A DNA stretch of 36,366 nt from Nocardia testacea NBRC 100365. Lineage in GTDB: Bacteria; Actinomycetota; Actinomycetes; Mycobacteriales; Mycobacteriaceae. Below, in pieces: positions 15,021 through 22,384 of the stretch (position 1 is its first letter; each line of letters begins with the position of its first letter). The notes under the pieces were generated by a model. The model was given only the letters and a program-made list of their open reading frames with translations, was not told where the DNA came from and did no database searches. The translations under genes were made by a program, and so were the position numbers. The stretch spans positions 1-36,366 of the forward strand of contig NZ_BAGJ01000034.1 in the NCBI RefSeq assembly GCF_000308775.1, in the 5' to 3' direction.

Positions 15021-15991
15021 TCGCCGACCGAGACGTAGCGTATTTCCTCGCCGCCGAACGTGTAACTCTCCGCGTCGCCGGAATCGAGGTCGAGTTCGAC
15101 ACCCGGTGACAGCGTCGCGTTCAGCCGCGCGCACATCTCCGGACTCAGGTAGTTGTAATGCATGTCCAGGCGTTTCAGATGGTTCAGCGGTTGCCCGGAC
15201 AGCAGCGCAGCCGCGCCCGCATCGGTGAGGATCCCCATGGAGACGTCCAGGCTCTCCAGCCGGGCCACCACCGGCGCGGCGGCCAGCGCGGCACACACCT
15301 CGTCCTGGATCTCGCTGTTGCGCAGCGCCAGGTGCCGCAGCTCGGGCAACCGGTCACCGGCGAGAATGGGGGCCAGGTCGGCGATCTCGGTATCGCCGTC
15401 GTAGTTCGGAGTGCCCAACCACAGCTCCAGGTGGGTCAGCGCGGGCAGCTCACTGGCCGCGACACCGCGCGCCACCTCGGCCGGCAGGCCACCGGTCTGG
15501 ATGGTGAACTTCTCCAGCCGCTCGTGCCGGATGGCGGGGAAGCGCAGCTCCGCCGACCCGCGCACGGTGAACTCGGTGAGTTCGGGGTAGGCATCCAGCA
15601 GGTCGGTGACCCGGCCCTGGGTGATCCAGGAGATCTCGTTCTCCTCCTGGGTGATATCGCCGAGGAACACCGACCGCAGCGCCGGGAACCTGTCACGGAC
15701 GGACACCAGTTTCGCCAGTACCTCGTCGACCGGGTCGAATCCGTCGCCCTCGCCGTGCACCCAGGTGCCCACGACCACAGCGCGCACCCTTGTGGTGTCC
15801 ACCGTTTCCAGGAACCGGTCGAACTCGTCCACCCACGGCACCTCCGAATCCCAGTCCACGGCGAGGCGCCAGGCCACCGAATCGGCCTCTGGGAGTGCAC
15901 GGGTTTCCCCGGCCGGGCCGGAGTCGGCCGGGCGCCCCGGGAAATCGAAGACCGGCAGGCCGCCGAATTCCTCCAGATGTTCGTGGTTCAT
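15017..15991 (-). CDS. STM4015-family leucine-rich-repeat protein
   Basis: This encodes 324 residues and is the first gene of the cassette. ATG 15991 has an AAGG element about 8 nt upstream. Residues 1-150 form a non-repeat N-terminal domain, followed by five or six leucine-rich repeats. Examples are LTHLELWLG, LRHLALRNSEIQDEVCAAL, LESLDVSMGILTDAGAAALL and LKRLDMHYNYLSPEMCARL, ribonuclease-inhibitor style. There is no signal peptide, so it is cytoplasmic. LRR proteins bind other proteins, so it may present the substrate or scaffold the enzymes; this is inference. A divergent promoter region of about 215 bp separates it from the small protein gene at 16208. Upstream control elements were not identified. 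Confidence 0.9.
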   Translation of the reverse strand: MNHEHLEEFGGLPVFDFPGRPADSGPAGETRALPEADSVAWRLAVDWDSEVPWVDEFDRFLETVDTTRVRAVVVGTWVHGEGDGFDPVDEVLAKLVSVRDRFPALRSVFLGDITQEENEISWITQGRVTDLLDAYPELTEFTVRGSAELRFPAIRHERLEKFTIQTGGLPAEVARGVAASELPALTHLELWLGTPNYDGDTEIADLAPILAGDRLPELRHLALRNSEIQDEVCAALAAAPVVARLESLDVSMGILTDAGAAALLSGQPLNHLKRLDMHYNYLSPEMCARLNATLSPGVELDLDSGDAESYTFGGEEIRYVSVGE

Positions 15992-16207
15992 CGATGCGCC
16001 TTTCGCGGGCCGTGGTATCCGGGGTTCGCGATGGTTCTACCAACTCGGACCGACACACGCCGACCGGAGATCCGCCGGGCGCCGGACCGGTGTGCGCAGG
16101 GCGGCACGGGTTCGGCCGAACCGGTTTCGTGGGCGCCACCTGTCGGTGACCGCCGTTACTGTCCCGCCCGTAGCCGGCGCGTGGGCGCCGGAGCGGGAGG
16201 ACGACGA

Positions 16208-16534
16208 ATGTATCGCCAGGGAGATGTGCTGATCGTGCCGGTCGCGGAGGACGCGGTCGCCGAGGATGCCGCGCGGTGGTGCCCGGCGCGCCGGGACGGG
16301 CGGGGTCGGATGGTGCTGGCGCTCGGTGAGGTGACCGGGCACGCCCACGCGATCGCCGCGCCCGGCACGCTCGTGCAGGCGCCGAACCCGCCGCATGCGA
16401 TGGTCCTGCACCTGCCCGAGGGCGGCCGGCTCACGCACGAGGAGCACGCCGCGATCACCCTGCCCAAGGGCTGGTACCGCGTGGTCCGCCAGCGCGAATA
16501 CGTACCGGGTTCGGTCCGCGTCGTCGCCGACTGA
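16208..16534 (+). CDS. Small His-rich protein of a DUF6745-associated family
   Basis: This encodes 108 residues from ATG 16208. The protein starts MYRQGDVLIVPVAED and carries LGEVTGHAHAI, HEEHAAITLPKGWYRVVRQ and REYVPG. From memory this pattern (RQGD, GEVTGHAH, H-x-EH, LPxGxYRVxxQREY) recurs in cyanobacteria and other phyla next to DUF6745 genes. No function is known to me. The conserved His residues and beta-rich pattern suggest a small metal-binding barrel, which is inference. It is divergent from STM4015 and is followed 48 bp later by the DUF6745 gene on the same strand. Confidence 0.8.
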   Translation: MYRQGDVLIVPVAEDAVAEDAARWCPARRDGRGRMVLALGEVTGHAHAIAAPGTLVQAPNPPHAMVLHLPEGGRLTHEEHAAITLPKGWYRVVRQREYVPGSVRVVAD

Positions 16535-16582
16535 TCCACACCGCTCGCCGAACCGCAGTACGAGAACAGGATCGAGGAGACC

Positions 16583-17623
16583 GTGACCGAATACGACCAG
16601 TGGCGGCTGCTGTCCGCCGCGACCGGCCCCGGTGACCGGACGGCCGCCGAGGCGGGAGTACGGCTCGCCTACGAGCGGGCCGGGCTCCGCCCGCCCGAGC
16701 GCGTCGTCTGGGCGCGGTCCCCGCTGGAGGCGGTGCGGCTGCTCGGGGCGGGCGCCCTGGCGACGGCCGGAGCCTCGGTGCGGGAGCAGGTCCGCAGCGC
16801 GCCCTGGGCCGCGGAACGCCACCGCCTGCACGCCGAACTCGGTGCGCGGGAATTCGCCCGGCACTGGCAGTCCACGGCCGCCCCGCTGTGGGAGCTGATC
16901 GAGCCGATCGTGAGCCGGATCCGGGAGGCGGTGATCGCCGCCGCCCTGCCCGGGCCGGACACCGCCGACCCGGCCGGGTCCACGAGCCGGGCCGAACTCC
17001 GGACACGGATGCTGCTGCTGGACGCGGTCATGGGCCAGCACGACGCGGCCTGGCTGTCCGCGTTCGACACCGGGGCCGCGGCGCCGCTGGCCGGTCCGGC
17101 GGCCGTGGCCCGGGAGGCGGGCTGGTGGTGGCCCTACGAGAACCTCGCGGTGATCAGCGAACGCCCCACCGCACTGCACCGCGACGAAGCCGGGCGCCTC
17201 GATTGCGCCGACGGACCGGCGGTGGGCTACGCCGACGGGTTCGCGATATACGCCTGGCGCGGCATGCCGGTACCGGGAGATTTCCTCGCCGAACTGACCT
17301 CGCTCACTCCCGCGCGAATCCGCACCGAGGAGAACGCGGAACTGCGCCGGGTGATGCTCGAGTTCTACGGATACGACAGGTACCTGGCCGAATCCGGGGC
17401 CGAACCGCTACAGCGGGACGAGACCGGCATCCTGTGGCGGATCGCGCTGGACGACGACGAGGACGTTGTCATGGTCGAGGTGGTCAATTCGACACCCGAG
17501 CCGGACGGCACCAGCCGTACCTATTGGCTCCGGGTGCCCCCGGCGACCCGGACCGCCCGCGAAGGTGTCGCCTGGACATTCGGCGTATCCGAGGCGGACT
17601 ACGAGCCGCTCGTGCAGACCTGA
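16583..17623 (+). CDS. DUF6745 domain protein
   Basis: This encodes 346 residues from GTG 16583, with GAGGAG 3 nt upstream. The N-terminal half is helical and Ala-rich, with Trp-containing segments (WELIEPIVSRIREAVI). The DUF6745 signature is at about residues 190-232: ENLAVISERPTALHRDE, LDCADGPAVGYADGFAIYAW, RGMPVPGDF. The C-terminal part ends with an acidic stretch and strands (RTYWLRVPPATRTA) that could bind a partner. Members of this family are often annotated only as hypothetical or LRR-associated. It forms a pair with the small His-rich protein upstream, and its location beside an LRR-containing cassette may be functional. There is no signal peptide. Confidence 0.82.
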   Translation: MTEYDQWRLLSAATGPGDRTAAEAGVRLAYERAGLRPPERVVWARSPLEAVRLLGAGALATAGASVREQVRSAPWAAERHRLHAELGAREFARHWQSTAAPLWELIEPIVSRIREAVIAAALPGPDTADPAGSTSRAELRTRMLLLDAVMGQHDAAWLSAFDTGAAAPLAGPAAVAREAGWWWPYENLAVISERPTALHRDEAGRLDCADGPAVGYADGFAIYAWRGMPVPGDFLAELTSLTPARIRTEENAELRRVMLEFYGYDRYLAESGAEPLQRDETGILWRIALDDDEDVVMVEVVNSTPEPDGTSRTYWLRVPPATRTAREGVAWTFGVSEADYEPLVQT

Positions 17624-17650
17624 TCGCCCGGATCTGGAACAATCGCCCCC

Positions 17651-17977
17651 GTGACCGACGCCGCGACCCCGACCCACGACGATCCCGGCACCGGCAGCCG
17701 ATGGGCCGGTTTCCTGCGCTGCCATCTGCCGATGGTCGTGGTGGCGGTGGTGGTGCTGATCGCCGTGGTGTTTGTCGCGCAGGACCGCTGGCGTCGTGGC
17801 GCCTTCTTCTTCGGCGGCGCGACTCTCATCGCGGCCGCGTTCCGGCTGTGCCTGCCGACCGCGCGGGTCGGACTGCTCGCGGTACGCGGCAAGCCGTTCG
17901 ATGTGGGTGCGCTGACCCTGCTCGGCGGCGCCGTGGTCTTCCTCGCCGCGACAATCAACACCCTCGGCGTGGGCTGA
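17651..17977 (+). CDS. DUF3017 integral membrane protein
   Basis: This encodes 108 residues from GTG 17651. A short polar N-terminus is followed by three membrane helices (LPMVVVAVVVLIAVVFVA, GAFFFGGATLIAAAFRL, VGALTLLGGAVVFLAATI). This matches the actinobacterial DUF3017 family of small membrane proteins, whose function is unknown. The RARVGLLAVR loop is on the cytoplasmic side by the positive-inside rule. It lies 27 bp after the DUF6745 gene but probably belongs to the core chromosome, and it converges with metX. Confidence 0.88.
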   Translation: MTDAATPTHDDPGTGSRWAGFLRCHLPMVVVAVVVLIAVVFVAQDRWRRGAFFFGGATLIAAAFRLCLPTARVGLLAVRGKPFDVGALTLLGGAVVFLAATINTLGVG

Positions 17978-17979
17978 CG

Positions 17980-18000
17980 GGGCCGGCGCCGCGCCGGTGC
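17980..18000. terminator. Short GC-rich inverted repeat between convergent genes
   Basis: CCGGC-GCCGC-GCCGG lies between the DUF3017 stop (17977) and the metX stop codon (18000). It has a short 5-bp stem and is a weak terminator candidate. Confidence 0.35.
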
Positions 18001-19145
18001 TAGCGCCCGGCGCGGGCCAGGTTCATCGTCTGGACCAGCAGTTTGCCGATGGCCGCCGCCTCGGTGAGGAAGGCATCGTGGCCGTCCCGCGAGGAGATCA
18101 CCTCGAAATGCCGGCAGCCGGCCAGCCCGTCGGCCAGTTCCTGCTGGGTGTGCAGTGGATAGAGCCGGTCGGAGTCGATACCACCCACGATGCACGGCAC
18201 CTCGGCGGCGGCCATCGCCGCTTCGATCCCGCCGCGGCCGCGACCGATATCGTGCCGGTTCATCGCCTCGCTCAGCAGCACGTAGGTCGCCGGGTCGAAA
18301 CGCCGTCCGAGTTTCTCGGCCTGGTACTCCAGATAGCTCTGCACCGCGTACCGGCCGCCGTCCCAGGGGTCCTCGCCCTCCTGCGGGCTGTTGGCGAACC
18401 GGCTGTCCAGTTCGACCTCGGTGCGGTAGGTGAGGTGCGCGATCCGGCGCGCGATACCCATCCCGGCCATCGGCGCGCGGCCGGTGCCGTGGTAGTCGCC
18501 GCCCTGCCAGTCCGGGTCGCTGGTGATCGCCGCGATCTGGGTGCTCTGGGTCCCGATCTGATCGGCGGTGGCCCGCGGGCCCACCGCGAGGATCAGTGCG
18601 GCGGCCAGGCGCTGCGGGGCGAGCAACATCCATTCGAGGACGCGCATACCGCCCATCGAGCCGCCGATCGCCGCGGCCAGCCGGGGCACCCCGAGTACAT
18701 CGAACAACTTCAGTTCCGCGGCGACCTGATCGCGGATGGAGATGGCCGGGAACCGCGAGCCCCACGGTGCGCCGTCCGGTGCGAGCGAGGCCGGGCCGGT
18801 GCTGCCCTGACAGCCGCCCAGGACATTGGTCGCGACGACACACCACTCATCGGTGTCGAGCGGTGCCCCCGGACCGACCATCCCGTTCCACCAGCCGGCC
18901 TGGGAATGATTCTCGTCCGGGTCACCGGAGACATGGGAGTCACCGGTCAGCGCGTGCTCGATCAGGACGATGTTGTCCATTGCCGGGGACAGCTCGCCCC
19001 AGCGCTGCACTGCCAGCCGGACCTGCGGGAGGCGGGCGCCGTTCTCCAGGGTGAGTTCACCGATGTCCACATGCCCGAGGGTGCCGTCGGACGGCGGTAA
19101 CTGGGCCACCGGACGAGCGGTGGTCGATTCGGTGCCCGCTTTCAC
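18000..19145 (-). CDS. metX: Homoserine O-acetyltransferase MetX
   Basis: This encodes 381 residues from GTG 19145. It transfers acetyl from acetyl-CoA to L-homoserine, the first committed step of methionine synthesis. It is an alpha/beta-hydrolase with nucleophile Ser163 in GGSMGG, Asp326 in [10 protein letters not shown] and His356 in RDGHDAFL. The typical ALTGDSHV and WWNGMVGPG segments are present. The length is normal for actinobacterial MetX. The GTG overlaps the stop of a 54-codon ORF as GTGA, so translation may depend on that ORF. A SAM-IV riboswitch lies about 250 bp upstream, giving repression by S-adenosylmethionine. The sulfhydrylase gene metY/metZ, usually just upstream, is absent here. 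Confidence 0.97.
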   Translation of the reverse strand: MKAGTESTTARPVAQLPPSDGTLGHVDIGELTLENGARLPQVRLAVQRWGELSPAMDNIVLIEHALTGDSHVSGDPDENHSQAGWWNGMVGPGAPLDTDEWCVVATNVLGGCQGSTGPASLAPDGAPWGSRFPAISIRDQVAAELKLFDVLGVPRLAAAIGGSMGGMRVLEWMLLAPQRLAAALILAVGPRATADQIGTQSTQIAAITSDPDWQGGDYHGTGRAPMAGMGIARRIAHLTYRTEVELDSRFANSPQEGEDPWDGGRYAVQSYLEYQAEKLGRRFDPATYVLLSEAMNRHDIGRGRGGIEAAMAAAEVPCIVGGIDSDRLYPLHTQQELADGLAGCRHFEVISSRDGHDAFLTEAAAIGKLLVQTMNLARAGR

Positions 19146-19306
19146 GCGAGGGCTTCCACGGAAGCGGCGGACCGTACTGATGCCCGGAGCGTATGAATCT
19201 CCGCAGTGGATCGGGCCGCGCGGGCGCGCGGGGCGCCGGATGAGACCGAGGATTGCCGGCGGGTCGCTCCGGTCGCGGTTGCGCCACGGATGCTGTGATC
19301 GGTCAT
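19142..19306 (-). CDS. Small ORF translationally chained to metX
   Basis: This 54-residue ORF starts at ATG 19306, with GGAG and a 6-nt spacer. Its start overlaps the stop of the preceding tiny ORF (ATGA) and its stop overlaps the metX GTG (GTGA). The peptide is rich in Ser, Ala, Arg and Thr (for example RATASGARR-like composition), with no Met beyond the start, no Cys and no recognised domain. It could be a coupling leader peptide, the decayed remnant of a longer gene, or a chance frame. The overlaps at both ends are the main evidence. Confidence 0.45.
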   Translation of the reverse strand: MTDHSIRGATATGATRRQSSVSSGAPRARAARSTAEIHTLRASVRSAASVEALA

Positions 19307-19380
19307 GTCGTGCTCCAGAAAATCGGGGGTTTCTCGTCGAATCGTGAGAACGCCGCGGTCAACGCGACCGGCACCGGCAC
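19303..19380 (-). CDS. Tiny leader ORF directly after the SAM-IV riboswitch
   Basis: This 25-residue ORF runs from GTG 19380 ([13 protein letters not shown], ending IFWSTT). An AGGAGG at 19396-19391 lies right after the riboswitch 3' end, with a 10-nt spacer. Its stop overlaps the next ORF as ATGA. It may be a leader through which riboswitch control of ribosome binding is passed on to metX. No function for the peptide itself is claimed. Confidence 0.4.
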   Translation of the reverse strand: MPVPVALTAAFSRFDEKPPIFWSTT

Positions 19381-19399
19381 AAATCGACGACCTCCTGAC

Positions 19400-19508
19400 G
19401 TGCGCTTGCTCCCGGCTCTCGGGAGCCAGGTCATCACCCGGAGCACCCCACCGCAGCAGGAGGGTTGCCGGCCAGTGAGCCGGGGCTTGGTACTGGCACT
19501 CATGACCT
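19400..19508 (-). ncRNA. SAM-IV riboswitch upstream of metX
   Basis: Read on the minus strand, P1 is formed by GGTCAT (19507-19502) and ATGACC (19434-19429). Inside it lie the SAM-binding core segments GTGCCAGTACCAAGCCCCGG, CTGGCCGGCAACCCTCC and GCGGTGGGGTGCTCCGGGTG. After P1 come the hairpin GCTCCCG-AGA-GCCGGGAGC and a terminal CAAGC that can pair in the pseudoknot typical of SAM-IV. This class is known from actinomycetes upstream of methionine genes, and metX follows. Bound SAM should lower metX expression. AGGAGG just downstream (19396-19391) is exactly complementary to CCTCCT within the aptamer (19463-19458), so control at translation is possible. The boundaries are approximate. Confidence 0.93.
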
Positions 19509-19782
19509 GCCGAATATGGTAGCGGGGTACCGATGGGGATCGAAATCGGCATATGCGCCGACCAGGTAATCTTGTGGCGCGTCTCACCCCTGTGAGATCT
19601 CACGACCGGGGCTGGCTGCACCGTGATACCACCACAAGCAGTACGCTCGTCTTGGTTACACCAGACGTCTCGTGGACAACGCGGGATGTATACGTTGTCT
19701 GTTGAACAGCTGGGGTCCGCTCACAAGCGTGTTCGCCTGGCCGTGCAATGAGGGCACCAGTCTTAGGAGGACACGAAGATCC

Positions 19783-21000
19783 ATGTCCAAGATCAAGGTT
19801 GAAGGCACCGTCGTTGAACTCGACGGCGACGAGATGACCCGGATCATCTGGCAGTTCATCAAGGACAAGCTGATCCACCCGTACCTCGACGTGAACCTCG
19901 AGTACTACGACCTCGGCATCGAATACCGCGACAAAACCGACGACCAGGTCACCGTCGACGCCGCCAACGCCATCAAACAGCACGGTGTCGGCGTCAAATG
20001 CGCGACGATCACCCCCGACGAGGCCCGGGTCAAGGAATTCGGCCTCAAGAAGATGTGGCGTTCGCCCAACGGCACCATCCGCAATATCCTCGGCGGCACC
20101 ATCTTCCGCGCGCCGATCATCATCTCCAATGTTCCGCGTCTGGTACCGGGCTGGACCAAGCCGATCATCATCGGCCGTCACGCCTTCGGCGACCAGTACC
20201 GCGCCACCGACTTCAAGGTCTTCCAGGCCGGCACCGTCACCCTCACCTTCACCCCCGAGGACGGCAGCGAGCCCATCGTGCACGAGGTCGTGCAGATGCC
20301 CGAGGACGGCGGCGTCGTGATGGGTATGTACAACTTCAAGAAGTCCATCGAGGACTTCGCGCGCGCCTCGTTCAACTACGGGCTGCAGCAGAACTACCCC
20401 GTCTACATGTCGACCAAGAACACCATCCTCAAGGCCTACGACGGCATGTTCAAGGACACCTTCGAGGCGGTCTTCGAAGCCGAGTTCAAGAGCCAGTTCG
20501 AGGCGGCCGGCCTCACCTACGAGCACCGGCTGATCGACGATATGGTCGCCTCCTCCATGAAGTGGGAGGGCGGCTACGTCTGGGCCTGCAAGAACTACGA
20601 CGGCGACGTCCAGTCCGATACGGTCGCGCAGGGCTTCGGGTCGCTCGGCCTGATGACCTCGGTGCTGCTGACCCCGGACGGCCGGACCTGTGAAGCCGAG
20701 GCCGCGCACGGCACGGTCACCCGGCACTATCGCCAGCACCAGCAGGGCAAGCCGACCTCGACCAACCCGATCGCGTCCATCTTCGCCTGGACCCGCGGCC
20801 TCGAGCACCGGGGCAAGCTGGACAACACCCCCGAGGTCATCGGTTTCGCCCAGACCCTCGAAGACGTGGTCATCAAGACGGTCGAGGGCGGGCAGATGAC
20901 CAAGGATCTCGCGCTGCTGGTCGGCGGGGACCAGGGCTACCTCACCACCGAGGAGTTCCTGGCCGCGCTGGACGCCAACCTGGCCCGCGCGCTGAAGTAG
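19783..21000 (+). CDS. icd: NADP-dependent isocitrate dehydrogenase
   Basis: This encodes 405 residues. ATG 19783 has AGGAGG with an 11-nt spacer, and [20 protein letters not shown] is the conserved start of the homodimeric, eukaryote-like NADP-ICDH (Icd1 type). It oxidatively decarboxylates isocitrate to 2-oxoglutarate in the TCA cycle. Recognisable motifs are [13 protein letters not shown] [15 protein letters not shown] (substrate Ser/Asn/Arg), PRLVPGW, IDDMVA with the metal Asp, YDGDVQSD and GTVTRHYR for NADP phosphate. The length equals the family norm. In mycobacteria icd1 also lies near the methionine genes (Rv3339c beside Rv3340-3341), so this is core synteny. It is divergent from the SAM-IV leader. 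Confidence 0.97.
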   Translation: MSKIKVEGTVVELDGDEMTRIIWQFIKDKLIHPYLDVNLEYYDLGIEYRDKTDDQVTVDAANAIKQHGVGVKCATITPDEARVKEFGLKKMWRSPNGTIRNILGGTIFRAPIIISNVPRLVPGWTKPIIIGRHAFGDQYRATDFKVFQAGTVTLTFTPEDGSEPIVHEVVQMPEDGGVVMGMYNFKKSIEDFARASFNYGLQQNYPVYMSTKNTILKAYDGMFKDTFEAVFEAEFKSQFEAAGLTYEHRLIDDMVASSMKWEGGYVWACKNYDGDVQSDTVAQGFGSLGLMTSVLLTPDGRTCEAEAAHGTVTRHYRQHQQGKPTSTNPIASIFAWTRGLEHRGKLDNTPEVIGFAQTLEDVVIKTVEGGQMTKDLALLVGGDQGYLTTEEFLAALDANLARALK

Positions 21001-21264
21001 GGCCGTTCGAAAACGACCTCGCCTCCAGGGGCGCCGGGCATGTGCACCTCGCGGGCCGGTTCCCGGGGGCGGGGTCGCCGGGGCCTCGCCGGTCGCGGCG
21101 GACCGGCGCCTGGTCTGCCCCGCGGCGGGTATGCCTCGGGATGGGAAGCCCTCGCTGATTGGTCGTCGCGGAATTCGCGGGCCAGTATTGCCCATGCCGT
21201 CACCGCCGCGCGAGTGCGCAAGCAATTCGAATTCCGCTCGTCGCATCCCCTCGGCGGGGTGGCG

Positions 21265-22215
21265 ATGACCGAGGGGGTGCGCCGGGTCGTCGGGGAGGCT
21301 GTCAAGCGGCTCGGTGCGGTAGCCACCGGAACGGGTGGCGGGCTCCGGCGCTTCTATCGGAGGGCTCGCTCCGGGGTCGATGTCGATGTATCGGTGAAGA
21401 CGAGCGCGGAGGCCGCCGGCCGCGACCTCGTTACGGACACCGAGGTGCGTACCGCGGGTGGTCGTCCGGTTGTCGCGACGTCACGTTTGATGTCGGTGGA
21501 CGAATTCACTGCTCGTCTGCGCGCCGCCGAGCGTTCCGGAGAACCGGAGATCCGATCGCCGGCGGAGATGGACAGTGCGAAGAACGGTGTCGAGCTCCTG
21601 GTGTATCCGGATGGATTCGAGGTCGTACGCAAGGTCGACCTCGGCCCGGCCCGGCAGTCCGCCGAAATTCTCGCCGCCGCGGTCGGTCGTGCGATCGGCG
21701 CCCCGGTCGCGCCGGTGATCGCGGGAGAAGGTGGCGTTCTGCTCATGCAGCGACTGCCGGGGCGTGTCGTGCCCGGGACCCGCGTGGATCCCGGTGCTCG
21801 CGCTGCCATGGAGGCGGTCAAGGATTTACCCGGCGCCCGAAAACTCGGTGAACTGGATGTTCTCGTCCGCAACTGGGACCGGCCCAACAACTGGCTGCGC
21901 GACGGTGACCACGTCTATGGGTACGACCACGAGGAGGCGTTCCGTGCGGACCGTGACTTCGACTCGGAATCGAACCCCTTCACGAGCCACTACGCGACGC
22001 CGAGTCCTCGCGGCGCGCAAGAGTGGAACGAGTGGAAGCCCAATGATCTGAGCCGGACGGAATTGAGTCGGGACGCCGCCGAGATCGCCGCTCTGCGGCC
22101 ACTGTTCGAAGAACATGCCCGGATGGACTGGGCCAAGGAAGGGGAGCCCCTGACCTGGTACGACGATATTGTCTCGCGGGTGGGTCGGTTGCGTGAGCAT
22201 GCCACGCGGCCGTGA
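21265..22215 (+). CDS. PI3K/HipA-fold kinase-like protein
   Basis: This encodes 316 residues from ATG 21265; the ribosome-binding site is weak (GGGGTGG), and an upstream frame of low-complexity Arg/Gly is probably not coding. A basic N-terminus (about 45 residues) and a variable region precede a kinase-like core. VVRKVDLG supplies a possible ATP-binding Lys123, RNWDRPNN (202-209) resembles the catalytic loop DRxxxN of phosphatidylinositol-kinase-like folds, and YDHEEAF (220-226) resembles the metal-binding motif. The match to this fold is by motif only. Substrates of such stand-alone bacterial proteins are unknown; HipA-like protein or lipid phosphorylation is possible. It stands alone, flanked by about 260 bp upstream without other genes. 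Confidence 0.7.
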   Translation: MTEGVRRVVGEAVKRLGAVATGTGGGLRRFYRRARSGVDVDVSVKTSAEAAGRDLVTDTEVRTAGGRPVVATSRLMSVDEFTARLRAAERSGEPEIRSPAEMDSAKNGVELLVYPDGFEVVRKVDLGPARQSAEILAAAVGRAIGAPVAPVIAGEGGVLLMQRLPGRVVPGTRVDPGARAAMEAVKDLPGARKLGELDVLVRNWDRPNNWLRDGDHVYGYDHEEAFRADRDFDSESNPFTSHYATPSPRGAQEWNEWKPNDLSRTELSRDAAEIAALRPLFEEHARMDWAKEGEPLTWYDDIVSRVGRLREHATRP

Positions 22216-22384
22216 CCGGTCCCGTCGTGAGAGCCCGGCGGTCACCGTCCGCGGCCGCATACGGATTTCGCTGGATCGCAGCGCGATGGGCCGAGAACTG
22301 GCAGGGTGTCAACAAGGTGGATGCGACGGTGCGTCCGCCCGGTGGTTTACACCGTAATGCTGCTGGTGATTCCGGAGGACGACG

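Noticed and set aside
19600..21246. 548-codon minus-strand frame opposite icd
   Set aside because: It mirrors the codons of a highly conserved enzyme, has biased Val/Asp/Gly composition and shows no domain.
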